A DNA stretch of 64,000 bases, from positions 1 to 64,000 of the forward strand of contig URZO01000005.1 of assembly GCA_900552465.1 (NCBI GenBank). The letters are read 5' to 3'. The notes beneath the pieces were generated by a model. It ran no database searches and was not told the DNA's origin. It saw nothing but the letters and a program-made list of their open reading frames with translations. Source of the stretch: an uncultured Parabacteroides sp. (lineage in GTDB: Bacteria; Bacteroidota; Bacteroidia; Bacteroidales; Tannerellaceae). Of this stretch, positions 27,866 through 35,018 are shown in pieces (position 1 is the first letter of the stretch; each line of letters starts with the position of its first letter). A program made the translations under genes and the position numbers.

Positions 27866-29218
27866 ATGGCAACTACTACTAAAGAAATGACGGCGGGAGC
27901 TCCCCTTCCGCTTATTCTCAATTTCACTTTCCCGCTGTTGCTTGGAAATATACTGCAACAAACCTATTCGCTTGTCGATGCTGCTATCGTTGGAAAATTC
28001 TTAGGGATTAACGACCTGGCGGCAATCGGGGCAAGTACGTCGGTCGTGTTCCTGATACTGGGATTCTGTAATGGGTGTTGTTGCGGGTTCGGGATTCCAG
28101 TTGCACAGAAGTTCGGGGCGAGAGATTACAAGACAATGAGGCGTTATGTGGCGGTCAGCCTGCAGTTGACAACCCTGATGTCTGTCGTCATTGCTATTCT
28201 GACAAGTATCTACTGTGCAGACATTCTGCGTAATATGCGGACGCCGGACAATATTTTCCGCGGAGCCTATCTTTACCTGCTGGTGACATTTATCGGAGTA
28301 CCCTGTACGTTCTTCTACAACCTGCTATCGAGTATCATACGTGCACTTGGAGACAGCAAAACGCCATTCTGGTTCCTTCTTTTCTCAACCGTATTGAACA
28401 TCGTGCTCGACCTCTTCTGTATCCTCGTACTGGGATGGGGCGTTCTGGGAGCGGGAATCGCAACCGTTGTGTCACAAGGCGTATCGGCCTTGCTGTGTTA
28501 CTTCTATATGTACCGGCATTTCCCGATTCTAAGAGGGACTCCCGAAGACCGGAAATTCCGCCTGCCATTGGCAAAGAACTTACTATATATAGGCGTCCCG
28601 ATGGGGCTCCAATTCTCGATTACAGCTATCGGCAGTATCATGCTGCAAAGTGCCAACAACGCACTGGGAACCGCCTGTGTAGCTGCCTTTACCGCCGCCA
28701 TGCGAATCAAGATGTTCTTTATCTGTCCTTTTGAAAGCCTAGGTATTGCGATGGCGACCTATGCGGGACAAAACTATGGGGCGGGTAAGCCGGAACGTAT
28801 CTGGCAGGGCATCAAAGCCAGCTCCCTGATGATGATACTCTATGCCGTGGTTACTTTCATCATATTAATGTGGACTTCTGACAAGATTTCCCTGCTGTTC
28901 GTGGATGCTTCGGAGACGGAAATACTGGAAAACACGGTCTTATTCCTCCATGCCTCCTGCTATTTCTTCCCGATTTTAGGATTACTCTGTATCCTGCGCT
29001 ACACCATACAAGGGGCTGGCTACACCAATCTCGCCATGCTTTCCGGTGTGTCCGAGATGATAGCCCGGGCATTAGTCAGTGTTTTTGCCGTACCCGTATT
29101 CGGATTCCTTGCCGTCTGCTTCGGTGACCCGACAGCCTGGGTTGCAGCCGACCTGTTCTTGGTTCCGGCATTCATATATGTCTATCGCAGATTGAAAAAG
29201 ACGGTACAAAGCGCCTGA
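27866..29218 (+). CDS. MATE-family efflux transporter
   Basis: A 450-residue membrane protein with 12 predicted helices. The start is set at 27866 because a -7 element at 27831-27838 lies just upstream and the protein then begins MATTTKEMTAGAPLPLILNF, normal for this family. The MATE signatures are PLLLGNILQQTYSLVDAAIVGKFLG near residues 19-43 and GVPMGLQFSITAIGSIMLQ at the start of the second half, with MATYAGQNYGAGKPERI near 290. Such exporters use Na+ or H+ gradients to expel cationic drugs or metabolites. It is the last clearly chromosomal gene before the tRNA-Lys att region apart from the short 29333 gene. Confidence 0.9.
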   Translation: MATTTKEMTAGAPLPLILNFTFPLLLGNILQQTYSLVDAAIVGKFLGINDLAAIGASTSVVFLILGFCNGCCCGFGIPVAQKFGARDYKTMRRYVAVSLQLTTLMSVVIAILTSIYCADILRNMRTPDNIFRGAYLYLLVTFIGVPCTFFYNLLSSIIRALGDSKTPFWFLLFSTVLNIVLDLFCILVLGWGVLGAGIATVVSQGVSALLCYFYMYRHFPILRGTPEDRKFRLPLAKNLLYIGVPMGLQFSITAIGSIMLQSANNALGTACVAAFTAAMRIKMFFICPFESLGIAMATYAGQNYGAGKPERIWQGIKASSLMMILYAVVTFIILMWTSDKISLLFVDASETEILENTVLFLHASCYFFPILGLLCILRYTIQGAGYTNLAMLSGVSEMIARALVSVFAVPVFGFLAVCFGDPTAWVAADLFLVPAFIYVYRRLKKTVQSA

Positions 29219-29332
29219 TCATACTCACGTCCGGAAAAGATATTATTTCAAAAAAGCCGGAGTTATTCTCATGGATAAAGCATAAAAAACGTCAGGACTA
29301 GTGATACTCCGGATACACTAAATTTATAATGC

Positions 29333-29782
29333 CTATGTAAGACCTCTTTCATCTCCTTCTTTTATATCCCCTATCGTAAGCCCTGCACTTGTCAACGCTG
29401 CTTTTACTGTATCAGTTTCCATTTCTACCGGAAAAGTTATAGTGACCCTTACCGCACCATTTTGGAGAAAACCATAATCTCTGCGCGGGTGGCTCGGATA
29501 AGCGTCATTGATTCTTCTACCGACATAATTATTCCTTCCCTGCGTTGTTTCTCCAGGAACTCCAATAACAGTAAAAGAAATCATTCTTGAAGCTAATTGT
29601 GCAACCGATCTTTGGACATTTAACAGAGGAGTATTTTCTTTTACCACCTGCGTTTCTTGAATGACAGGATTTTCACGTCTGTAATATTGAAGTATTGAAT
29701 ACAAGGACGGTTGATGGGAAGGTCTACTTGCCGAAGCTAAAGTTCTATATATTTTTTCCCTTTGGGATACTTTTTCTTTCAT
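29333..29782 (-). CDS. putative CIS-type orphan effector/toxin
   Basis: A 149-residue soluble protein I cannot assign to a named family. Residues of about 1-65 are a basic, low-complexity leader (SQREKIYRTLASASRPSHQP, later NVQRSVAQLA) like the N-termini of polymorphic toxins associated with contractile injection systems, which end in VVQL/VVQR phrases. The rest (FTVIGVPGETTQGRNNYVG, then FLQNGAVRVTITFPVEM) is a compact domain of unknown activity. It lies between the MATE gene and the tRNA-Lys fragment. Its promoter region is nearly the same as that of the DUF2589-like/effector pair at 32.0-32.9 kb. No immunity gene or secretion apparatus is nearby. Confidence 0.5.
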   Translation of the reverse strand: MKEKVSQREKIYRTLASASRPSHQPSLYSILQYYRRENPVIQETQVVKENTPLLNVQRSVAQLASRMISFTVIGVPGETTQGRNNYVGRRINDAYPSHPRRDYGFLQNGAVRVTITFPVEMETDTVKAALTSAGLTIGDIKEGDERGLT

Positions 29783-29806
29783 AAAACATTCGATTTAAGG
29801 ATTTCC

Positions 29807-29814
29807 CAAATATA
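29807..29814 (-). promoter_or_regulatory. -7 element within a conserved shared control sequence
   Basis: TATATTTG on the minus strand lies in the dyad TTTCCC-AAATATA-GGGAAA. The surrounding 30 bases closely match those at 32883-32915 upstream of the DUF2589-like gene, including TTTAAGGATTT on one side and ATTTG on the other. Confidence 0.65.
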
Positions 29815-30014
29815 GGGAAATATTTGGAAAGAAGGTTGAAAAAAAGAAATTTCTTAGATTTTTTCCATTGTAACAAGGTTTGTGTCTTCTGAGATTCAGG
29901 TAGGATATAATTTCACGTTCGGGGATACATACTCCTTCCATCGGAATTAGCTTCAAATGCGGTTTCTAATTATTTTCAAATCTTTTGTGTGAAGGCGTGC
30001 GTATAAACAAAAAC

Positions 30015-30044
30015 AGCATTTCACAGGATCACCTGTAAAATGCT
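30015..30044. terminator. bidirectional terminator-like hairpin
   Basis: AGCATTT-C-ACAGG and CCTGT-A-AAATGCT pair across an ATCA loop, with A-rich DNA before and T-rich DNA after. It lies directly beyond the 3' end of the tRNA-Lys fragment. Confidence 0.6.
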
Positions 30045-30057
30045 ATTTTGTTGTTTG

Positions 30058-30104
30058 TGACCTGGGAGGGGCTCGAACCCTCGACCCAATGATTAAGAGT
30101 CATT
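30058..30104 (-). tRNA. partial tRNA-Lys(CUU), attachment-site copy
   Basis: On the minus strand this holds a complete anticodon arm (AATGA, loop CTCTTAA, TCATT) with anticodon CUU, a variable loop, a T-arm (GAGGG, TTCGAGC, CCCTC) and the 3' acceptor strand CCAGGTC plus discriminator A. The D-arm and 5' acceptor strand are missing: beyond 30104 the sequence is unrelated. This is what is left at one end when an element integrates into the 3' part of a tRNA gene. The orientation puts the chromosome to the left and the element to the right, with the rebuilt full tRNA expected past 64 kb. Confidence 0.8.
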
Positions 30105-30235
30105 AGTGGTCAACTTACATAACATTAATAATCAAGCTATTACAGTTTCATATTTTTTGATTTTCAAATTAGTTTCAAATCAGAGCTATTTTAACAGTTT
30201 ATCTGATCTGATTTACCGAACTTGACTTGTTTGTA

Positions 30236-30279
30236 AACATACAGCTTATTTTTACTCGCAGATCATTAGGGCGTATGTT
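30236..30279. repeat. 44-bp inverted-repeat element, copy A
   Basis: AACATAC and GTATGTT bound a 30-base centre containing CTTATTTTTACTCGC. A second element of exactly the same length and end sequences lies at 33034-33077 in the same orientation, with about 31 of 44 positions matching. Function unknown; possibly recombinase-binding or a transcription-terminating structure. Confidence 0.45.
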
Positions 30280-30424
30280 GTTTAGCATTTACACAAAGCC
30301 TTTCTATTTCATCAGATACGCTTTTTTACTGTTTCAGGGTTAAGAATTATCTCTAAAACATTAACTATCAATTTAGTGAAGTTAACGGAATCCTTGCCTA
30401 ACTTTGTTCAACAAGGAGATTAGT

Positions 30425-30633
30425 ATGAGCAACAACAAAACATATTCGATGCCGTGGACCGAGAAAAACACAAAAAACTCATGGATGTAGTAGACCGGCT
30501 GAACAACGGTTTTACCCGAAATAATCTATCTTTAGCTATTCAGGGAGGCCGAAGAAAATGGAAACTGAAACAAGAACTACTCTCCCCTTGTTATACAACA
30601 AAGATAAATGATATTATAAAGATAAGGACATGA
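30425..30633 (+). pseudogene. frameshifted small gene upstream of TspO
   Basis: A good ribosome-binding site (AAGGAG) precedes ATG 30425, but that frame stops after 21 codons. The adjacent frame is open and coding-like from 30424 to the stop at 30631-30633 (FDAVDREKHKKLMDVVDRLN, then NLSLAIQGGRRKWKLKQELL). One extra A in the AAAA run near 30436-30439 would join them into a 69-residue protein. Its stop overlaps the TspO start as ATGA, which suggests translational coupling in the intact form. Possibilities are a recent deletion, programmed slippage, or internal start at ATG 30481 (50 residues). Confidence 0.5.
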
Positions 30634-31094
30634 GAAAAGCAGCAGCAATAATTATCCCGATATTGATATGTTTCCTTGTTGGATTGACCGCAAGTTACTT
30701 CCAAGCAGACGCTATTAAAAACTGGTATCCACTTCTCAACAAACCGGATTTAACGCCTCCAAACATAATGTTTCCTATTGCGTGGAGTGTTATCTACCTT
30801 TGTATTGGAATATCTATCGGAATAATTTTCCTATCAGACTCAATGATGAAAAAAGAATTGGTCAAACTTTTCAGCATACAGCTAATTTTCAATTTCGCAT
30901 GGAGTATCTTATTCTTTTACTTGCGAAACCCGTTATTAGGGTTCGTTGATATCCTTATTCTCGACATCTTCGTGACAATATATGCCATTAAGAGTTATCC
31001 GATAAGAAAAGTCAGTTCATTGCTATTCCTTCCTTATATAATTTGGATTTATTTTGCAACATATTTGAATGGTTACATCCTACTAAACAATTAA
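30630..31094 (+). CDS. tspO: TspO/MBR family protein
   Basis: A 154-residue membrane protein with five predicted helices and the TspO pattern: WYPLLNKPDLTPPNIMFPIAW near residues 31-51, FNFAWSILFFYLRNPLLGF near 88-106, and a C-terminal YIIWIYFATYLNGYI. TspO proteins bind tetrapyrroles and take part in stress regulation in bacteria. The start overlaps the small frameshifted gene upstream by four bases (ATGA). The next gene (SRAP) begins four bases after its stop, so TspO and SRAP are probably cotranscribed. Confidence 0.9.
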   Translation: MRKAAAIIIPILICFLVGLTASYFQADAIKNWYPLLNKPDLTPPNIMFPIAWSVIYLCIGISIGIIFLSDSMMKKELVKLFSIQLIFNFAWSILFFYLRNPLLGFVDILILDIFVTIYAIKSYPIRKVSSLLFLPYIIWIYFATYLNGYILLNN

Positions 31095-31098
31095 GATT

Positions 31099-31806
31099 AT
31101 GTGTTTCTATAATTCAATGTCAGCTAAGGCTACAAAGTTGGCAGCCCGTTACGGTCGCAACCTTAGTGTTGTGGAGATTGCAGAGAAGATCTTGAAGGAA
31201 CAAGAGCAGTACAGGGTTAATGCCTTTTCCTTTCCGGATTATCCGATTATAACCGCAGACCCAGAGATTCATAGTTTTAAATGGGGACTGATCCCTTTTT
31301 GGGTGAAAGACGAGAAACAGGCAGACGAGATAAAGCGGATGACGTTAAATGCTCGTGCAGACACTATTTTTTCTAAACCGTCATTTCGGGAGCCGATCAT
31401 GAAGAAGCGTTGTATCGTCCCCTCGACTGGATATTTCGAATGGAGACATGAAGGTGATAAAAAGATCCCCTACTACATCTATGTTAAAGATGAGTCTATT
31501 TTCTCAATGGCGGGTGTCTATGACTCATGGCTGGACAAGTCGACCGGGGAAATTGTCAATACATTTTCTATCATCACGACAGATGCCAACCCTATCACAG
31601 ATTATATCCACAATACGAAGCACCGGATGCCGGCTATTTTGTCTTTGGAAGACGAAGAAAGGTGGCTTGATCCGAAATTGGATAAATCAGACATAGAACA
31701 ACTGCTACTTCCATTCCCTGCCGATCAGATGGATGCATACATTATTGAGAATGACTTTCTAAAGAAACCAGCAGACGATCCAACAATACTTGACAAAGCA
31801 TCATAA
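31099..31806 (+). CDS. SRAP domain protein (YedK/HMCES family)
   Basis: A 235-residue protein that begins MCFYNS. Cys2 becomes the N-terminal residue after Met removal and forms a thiazolidine crosslink with abasic sites in single-stranded DNA. Other conserved parts are KWGLIPFWVKDE near residue 55, LNARADTIFSKPSF near 77-90, CIVPSTGYFEWRH with the catalytic Glu near 113, and NTKHRMPAIL with the active histidine near 177. It protects abasic sites during replication. It is common on mobile elements. It follows TspO after four bases. A 21-bp sequence after its stop recurs at 32941. Confidence 0.9.
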   Translation: MCFYNSMSAKATKLAARYGRNLSVVEIAEKILKEQEQYRVNAFSFPDYPIITADPEIHSFKWGLIPFWVKDEKQADEIKRMTLNARADTIFSKPSFREPIMKKRCIVPSTGYFEWRHEGDKKIPYYIYVKDESIFSMAGVYDSWLDKSTGEIVNTFSIITTDANPITDYIHNTKHRMPAILSLEDEERWLDPKLDKSDIEQLLLPFPADQMDAYIIENDFLKKPADDPTILDKAS

Positions 31807-31823
31807 AAAGAGCGCCCGAATAT
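31803..31823 (+). repeat. 21-bp direct repeat, copy 1
   Basis: Begins ATAAAAAGAGCGCCCGAATA at the SRAP stop codon and is repeated exactly at 32941-32961. In the second copy it continues into a complete GAGCGCC...GGCGCTC hairpin; here the right half of that hairpin is missing. Confidence 0.7.
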
Positions 31824-31849
31824 ATAGAATGGTGGACGTTCAACCTTAA

Positions 31850-32026
31850 CTATATTGCCGGTACCCGACCGATAAATTTGAGAGAGTAGTTCATGATATA
31901 GTTCACTTTACCCCCCATATCGCAGGGTTGATACGGTCTTTCCCGGTTGAGAGAATGGAGGCTTATGGGGTTGATGATCACAATTCTTGTCGTTGTTCAA
32001 TCTTCGGTTATTTACCAAATTTGTGA
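31850..32026 (+). pseudogene. coding-like remnant without start
   Basis: An open frame of 58 codons with no start codon (reading CRYPTDKFERVVHDIVHFTP, then AGLIRSFPVERMEAYGVDD). Its composition looks protein-coding, but I do not recognise it. Its end overlaps the 3' end of the convergent effector gene by 19 bases. It may be debris from an earlier gene cut by the insertion of the effector cassette. Confidence 0.25.
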
Positions 32027-32664
32027 ACACCTCCTCTGACCTTCCCTTGTTCATGAATAGTTATTTTAGGAATACCATCAATATGATTGTCTTGAGTTGT
32101 GAAAGTATATAATTCATCATCGCTAGGATGGATATAAGTAGGAATTAAGGTACCCGTCATCTGAGCTGAACGATGAATTCTGTGTTCATTTCCATGTGCT
32201 ATATCTATTAAATGATCAAGAGCAACTCTACCTACCACATAATCGTTGGGATTATGCAAATAAGCCTGTCTCCCTACTGAGTCAGTCACTAATGAGTAAC
32301 CCAATGGAGGCTCAACATCTTCTACCGCATCTTCTTTAGTTGCTACTACTTCATATAGGTAAGCTCCGGGCCTATTTGGTTGCGCTGAAGGATATCCATC
32401 TGTCCTTAAGGCATCCCAGTAAGTACCAGTCCATTGCCATGTTGTTGCTAGCTGAACTACAGGTCCAGAGATATTAGGCTTTCTTGTATTAATAAACTCT
32501 ATATTTTGTACAGCACTATTCCCCAAGTTTCTTTCAACCTCATAAAGCTGTTTAATCTTGGAGATTTTATTATCTGCAAATTCAAAAGATCGCGTTCCTC
32601 CTTTTGAAGGTTGTATTACCCGTGAAGTAGCCTCTCTCTGTTGTTTTTCCGCTTTCATGGTCAA
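32008..32664 (-). CDS. putative CIS-type polymorphic toxin/effector
   Basis: A 218-residue soluble protein. Residues of about 1-70 form a modular leader: SRVIQPSKGGTRSFEFADN, then KIKQLYEVERNLGNSAVQ and a closing GPVVQLATT. This matches the N-terminal signature of many Bacteroidetes toxins linked to contractile injection systems (FEFVDNRP...VVQL type). The C-terminal domain, about 145 residues, is unknown but has a histidine-rich core (RVALDHLIDIAHGNEHRIHR) and a possible histidine-dependent active site. It follows the DUF2589-like gene by 18 bases, so they form a two-gene operon. No obvious immunity gene is adjacent. Confidence 0.6.
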   Translation of the reverse strand: MTMKAEKQQREATSRVIQPSKGGTRSFEFADNKISKIKQLYEVERNLGNSAVQNIEFINTRKPNISGPVVQLATTWQWTGTYWDALRTDGYPSAQPNRPGAYLYEVVATKEDAVEDVEPPLGYSLVTDSVGRQAYLHNPNDYVVGRVALDHLIDIAHGNEHRIHRSAQMTGTLIPTYIHPSDDELYTFTTQDNHIDGIPKITIHEQGKVRGGVHKFGK

Positions 32665-32682
32665 TCAATTTAGGGATTTAAA

Positions 32683-32868
32683 CTATTCTTTATCTTTCGC
32701 ATCTTTATCCGGATCAAGCCCAACCTCTTTCATGAACTTAGCTGCAACTTTCGCTTGGTCTGCTTGAGCCTCTGCACAGGCAGTCAATGGAGCTCCGATA
32801 AGATTACCCAAAGGAAGTGATTGTAACGCATTGGTCGCAACCTGTGAGAGTGATGAATCTTTTGCCAT
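32683..32868 (-). CDS. DUF2589-like small protein
   Basis: A 61-residue protein with the core LQSLPLGNLIGAPLTACAEA followed by QADQAKVAAKFMKEVGLD, which matches the N-terminal part of DUF2589 proteins (SLPLxxLIGAPLxAxxxAQ, then FIxxVG). DUF2589 has no established function but is recurrent beside toxin- and injection-system-type genes. The usual C-terminal extension is missing. First gene of the pair with the putative effector, preceded by a TATATTTG promoter element at 32892-32899 inside a control sequence shared with the 29.3-kb gene. Confidence 0.6.
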   Translation of the reverse strand: MAKDSSLSQVATNALQSLPLGNLIGAPLTACAEAQADQAKVAAKFMKEVGLDPDKDAKDKE

Positions 32869-32891
32869 AGTGATTACTTTTAAGGATTTTC

Positions 32892-32899
32892 CAAATATA
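32892..32899 (-). promoter_or_regulatory. -7 element within the shared control sequence
   Basis: TATATTTG on the minus strand, embedded in TTTTCCAAATATAGGGAA. The flanks TTTAAGGATTTT and TTATTTG match the region at 29797-29826 upstream of the other putative effector gene. Confidence 0.65.
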
Positions 32900-32940
32900 G
32901 GGAATTATTTGAGACGTTGTGCATTTTGAAGAAGGGAAAT

Positions 32941-32977
32941 ATAAAAAGAGCGCCCGAATATCACTACCCAGGCGCTC
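32941..32977. terminator. terminator hairpin containing 21-bp repeat copy 2
   Basis: GAGCGCC (32948-32954) pairs with GGCGCTC (32971-32977). The left half lies inside the second copy of the 21-base direct repeat. It was probably the original terminator of the SRAP transcript before the effector cassette intervened. Confidence 0.6.
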
Positions 32978-33033
32978 AAACCCTTAATTATGAAAAAATA
33001 ATTCGTTTATCCTTGAATTGTTTTTCAGCGGCA

Positions 33034-33077
33034 AACATACGACTTATATTGATTCGCGATTCGCTGGATCGTATGTT
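33034..33077. repeat. 44-bp inverted-repeat element, copy B
   Basis: AACATACGA and TCGTATGTT bound a centre with CTTATATTGATTCGC. Same length, ends and orientation as 30236-30279. Confidence 0.45.
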
Positions 33078-33125
33078 AGTAAACATGTAGCTCATAATTT
33101 TTATAAATCAAATACCATTAATACA

Positions 33126-33156
33126 AAAGAGACTTCCAATAATTGGAAGTCTCTTT
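33126..33156. terminator. terminator for 33166 gene
   Basis: AAAGAGACTTCCAAT and ATTGGAAGTCTCTTT form a 15-pair stem with almost no loop, ten bases beyond the leftward small membrane gene. Confidence 0.75.
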
Positions 33157-33165
33157 GTTACACCT

Positions 33166-33366
33166 TTATATTTTACTCTTCATTAATAAAACAATACCTG
33201 AAAAACCAGGCATTACGTTTAAACACTGGCCTATTGCATCAATTACTTGAATAGGCAACCCTTTTATTCCAAAATGGAAATTAATTACTCCGATCAAAAA
33301 GATCGTCACTGCAATAATGTCAAATATAATGACAATTGCGACTTTTGGTTGTTTCAAACATTTCAT
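33166..33366 (-). CDS. small two-helix membrane protein
   Basis: A 66-residue protein with two hydrophobic stretches, VAIVIIFDIIAVTIFLIGVI and a second near residues 40-62 (IGQCLNVMPGFSGIVLLM), and basic ends (KCLKQPK, MKSKI). No family recognised. It has a strong terminator right after its stop, supporting a real gene. It sits in a cluster with another tiny membrane protein at the left end of the prophage, a usual place for accessory lysogenic genes. Confidence 0.5.
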   Translation of the reverse strand: MKCLKQPKVAIVIIFDIIAVTIFLIGVINFHFGIKGLPIQVIDAIGQCLNVMPGFSGIVLLMKSKI

Positions 33367-33516
33367 AGATCGTCATTTTAAGCAATGAATATCAGACCTA
33401 TGAACACTTAATCACATGATTTCAATGTTCAAGGACCTGTATTTCTGCGAATAGACGTTATGCTATGACATTGTTTCATTATACCAAAAATCTAAAATTT
33501 ATTTTTTAATTTATTC

Positions 33517-33552
33517 ATAGCTTCCTTGTTCTATGACAAACAAGGAAGCTAT
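33517..33552. terminator. terminator for 33563 gene
   Basis: ATAGCTTCCTTGTT and AACAAGGAAGCTAT form a 14-pair stem with a short loop, flanked by T-rich and A-rich DNA. Confidence 0.75.
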
Positions 33553-33562
33553 TTTTCTATTT

Positions 33563-33742
33563 TTATTTCTTCAAATTATGGATATCATAATATATCTGAA
33601 GAAATGAAATTACTCCAAAATGTGTACTAAACACATTCAAATACCAGATAAAACCATTATCGATAGAAAAAAACATAGCTATCAATAAAATAGTTGACAC
33701 AAGGAAGTTAACCCATAGGGATACAGTTAAAATTGTTTCCAT
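33563..33742 (-). CDS. small membrane protein, 59 residues
   Basis: A short gene reading METILTVSLWVNFLVSTILL, then IAMFFSIDNGF and a polar end YYDIHNLKK. Two hydrophobic segments are predicted. It has its own terminator (33517-33552) and, about 190 bases upstream, a TATATTTG element (33933-33940, minus strand). The leader between them carries a hairpin at 33791-33819. No homologue recognised. Similar size and layout to the 33166 gene; the two could be paralogous in role (hydrophobic peptides such as toxins or superinfection-exclusion proteins), which is a guess. Confidence 0.45.
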   Translation of the reverse strand: METILTVSLWVNFLVSTILLIAMFFSIDNGFIWYLNVFSTHFGVISFLQIYYDIHNLKK

Positions 33743-34098
33743 AATTCAAAATTTAAAAGAACTCATTGGATACAACATGGACGTAAAATTAAATCGCCTA
33801 TTTATTTTGTAGGTGATTTCTCTTTTAAACGTGTACCATGTTCATACCAATCATAATTTCTTCTCTTAAATTTGAATTTTTAACTGCAATAATGAAAAGA
33901 TCAAATTAGACTAAGGATTAGACTAATCGGTGCAAATATATGTAAATTATTTTTCCAATCTTTTTTTTCACTAAAAAAAACACTCACATTTACTATTTTT
34001 AACCTTTATCTGCTTCTTTACTGCTACAAACAAAACCGCTCTACTCATCACGAGCAGAGCGGCTACACTATTAACTTAATCTATGAAACAAAAAGAAA
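33743..34098. other. noncoding leader and terminator region
   Basis: No gene seen. It holds a hairpin at 33791-33819 (AAATCGCCTA/TAGGTGATTT), direct repeats TTAGACTAA at 33906 and 33918 (12-base period), a minus-strand -7 element TATATTTG at 33933-33940, and the terminator of the lysis operon at 34036-34062. The TTAGACTAA pair sits just downstream of the promoter on the + strand, that is upstream of the -7 element's start point region, and could be an operator. Confidence 0.5.
34036..34062. terminator. terminator at end of late operon
   Basis: CCGCTCT (34036-34042) pairs with AGAGCGG (34056-34062), followed on the minus strand by TTTTG. It lies 37 bases past the end of the last leftward phage gene. 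Confidence 0.7.
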
Positions 34099-34548
34099 CT
34101 ACCAAATCCTATAGAACCCTCCTATCCCGACATAGGGCGACAGGCCGGCCCGGCCGATCCCGTAACCGCCGATCAGCCCGATCCCCCAGCGCCGAGCTGG
34201 CTGCCGTTTTGTGATATAAACCGTCTTAGGAAATACATCTATACTATCCAGGGCCGCGTTGTAGCCAGATACCCACGCATGATAATCTGGCGTAGAGTAT
34301 TCTTTCTGAACGATAGGTAAATAGATCGTATCACCTTTCAAATATTTTACCACGGTGTCGGGTGATAACGAAACGTATTTCGTTATCACTTCTTTGACTG
34401 GGAACGGTACAGAGTCTCTGACAGTATCGATGATGATCAACGTGTCGGTTTTTCCGACAAGTTCACCTCCCGCCCTCTTCATGTGTCGGCCGGCCAGGAA
34501 GCAAAGAAGGCAGAGGATCAAAACTACTATGACATGCCAGGCTTTCAT
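34099..34548 (-). CDS. DUF6808-like phage protein, possible spanin-type
   Basis: A 149-residue protein with one N-terminal membrane helix (VIVVLILCLLCFLAGRHM), a periplasmic part with TDTLIIIDTVRDSVPFPVKE, and a glycine-rich C-terminus (GIGLIGGYGIGRAGLSPYVG) that looks like a membrane-inserting or beta-barrel-like tail. It matches a protein type often placed after the endolysin in Bacteroides prophages (DUF6808). Overlaps the amidase gene by four bases (stop/start), so it belongs to the lysis cassette. A role in outer-membrane disruption is inferred from position and topology. Confidence 0.65.
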   Translation of the reverse strand: MKAWHVIVVLILCLLCFLAGRHMKRAGGELVGKTDTLIIIDTVRDSVPFPVKEVITKYVSLSPDTVVKYLKGDTIYLPIVQKEYSTPDYHAWVSGYNAALDSIDVFPKTVYITKRQPARRWGIGLIGGYGIGRAGLSPYVGIGGFYRIW

Positions 34549-35018
34549 AGCCGTACAATTATCGGTTTCAGAAACGCCTTATACTCTTCGCGGACATCGA
34601 AGCAAGGGCACGCTTTGATAAACTCAAACGGCTCGACTATGCCGTTATCGTTTAGGTCCGGTGACGTATCGCGATGGCCGAGCAGTTCGACGATATCGTA
34701 CACCTGGCAGATATCGTTTATCAGATCGTCCATTGCTGCTTTCTGCGCCGGGGTCCGGGTGTCGGCCGGCCTGCCGGAAGCGTCCATCCCGCCGACATAG
34801 CATATCCCGACGCTGTGATCGTTGTAGCCGATGCAGTGCGCCCCAGCGGTCGTGAGCGGCCGGCCAGTCTCTACCGTCCCGTCGAGATCAATCACGTAGT
34901 TATAACCGATCTGATTAAAACCTCTTGCCCGGTGCATCCGGTCAATGTCCTTTGCTTTGATATCCTGCCCGGCGCGTGTGGCCGAGCAGTGAATAATTAT
35001 TGAATCAATCTTTTTCAT
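34545..35018 (-). CDS. N-acetylmuramoyl-L-alanine amidase (endolysin)
   Basis: A 157-residue Amidase_2-type enzyme. Zinc ligands are visible as IIIHCS (His10), LLGHRD (His115) and CPCFDV (Cys137/Cys139), and His61 in TAGAHCIGYNDHSVGICYVGG belongs to the conserved core. RMHRARGFNQIGYNYVID is the typical peptidoglycan-binding segment. It cuts the bond between N-acetylmuramic acid and L-alanine to lyse the host. No signal peptide, so export depends on the adjacent holin gene, which overlaps it by four bases. Confidence 0.93.
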   Translation of the reverse strand: MKKIDSIIIHCSATRAGQDIKAKDIDRMHRARGFNQIGYNYVIDLDGTVETGRPLTTAGAHCIGYNDHSVGICYVGGMDASGRPADTRTPAQKAAMDDLINDICQVYDIVELLGHRDTSPDLNDNGIVEPFEFIKACPCFDVREEYKAFLKPIIVRL

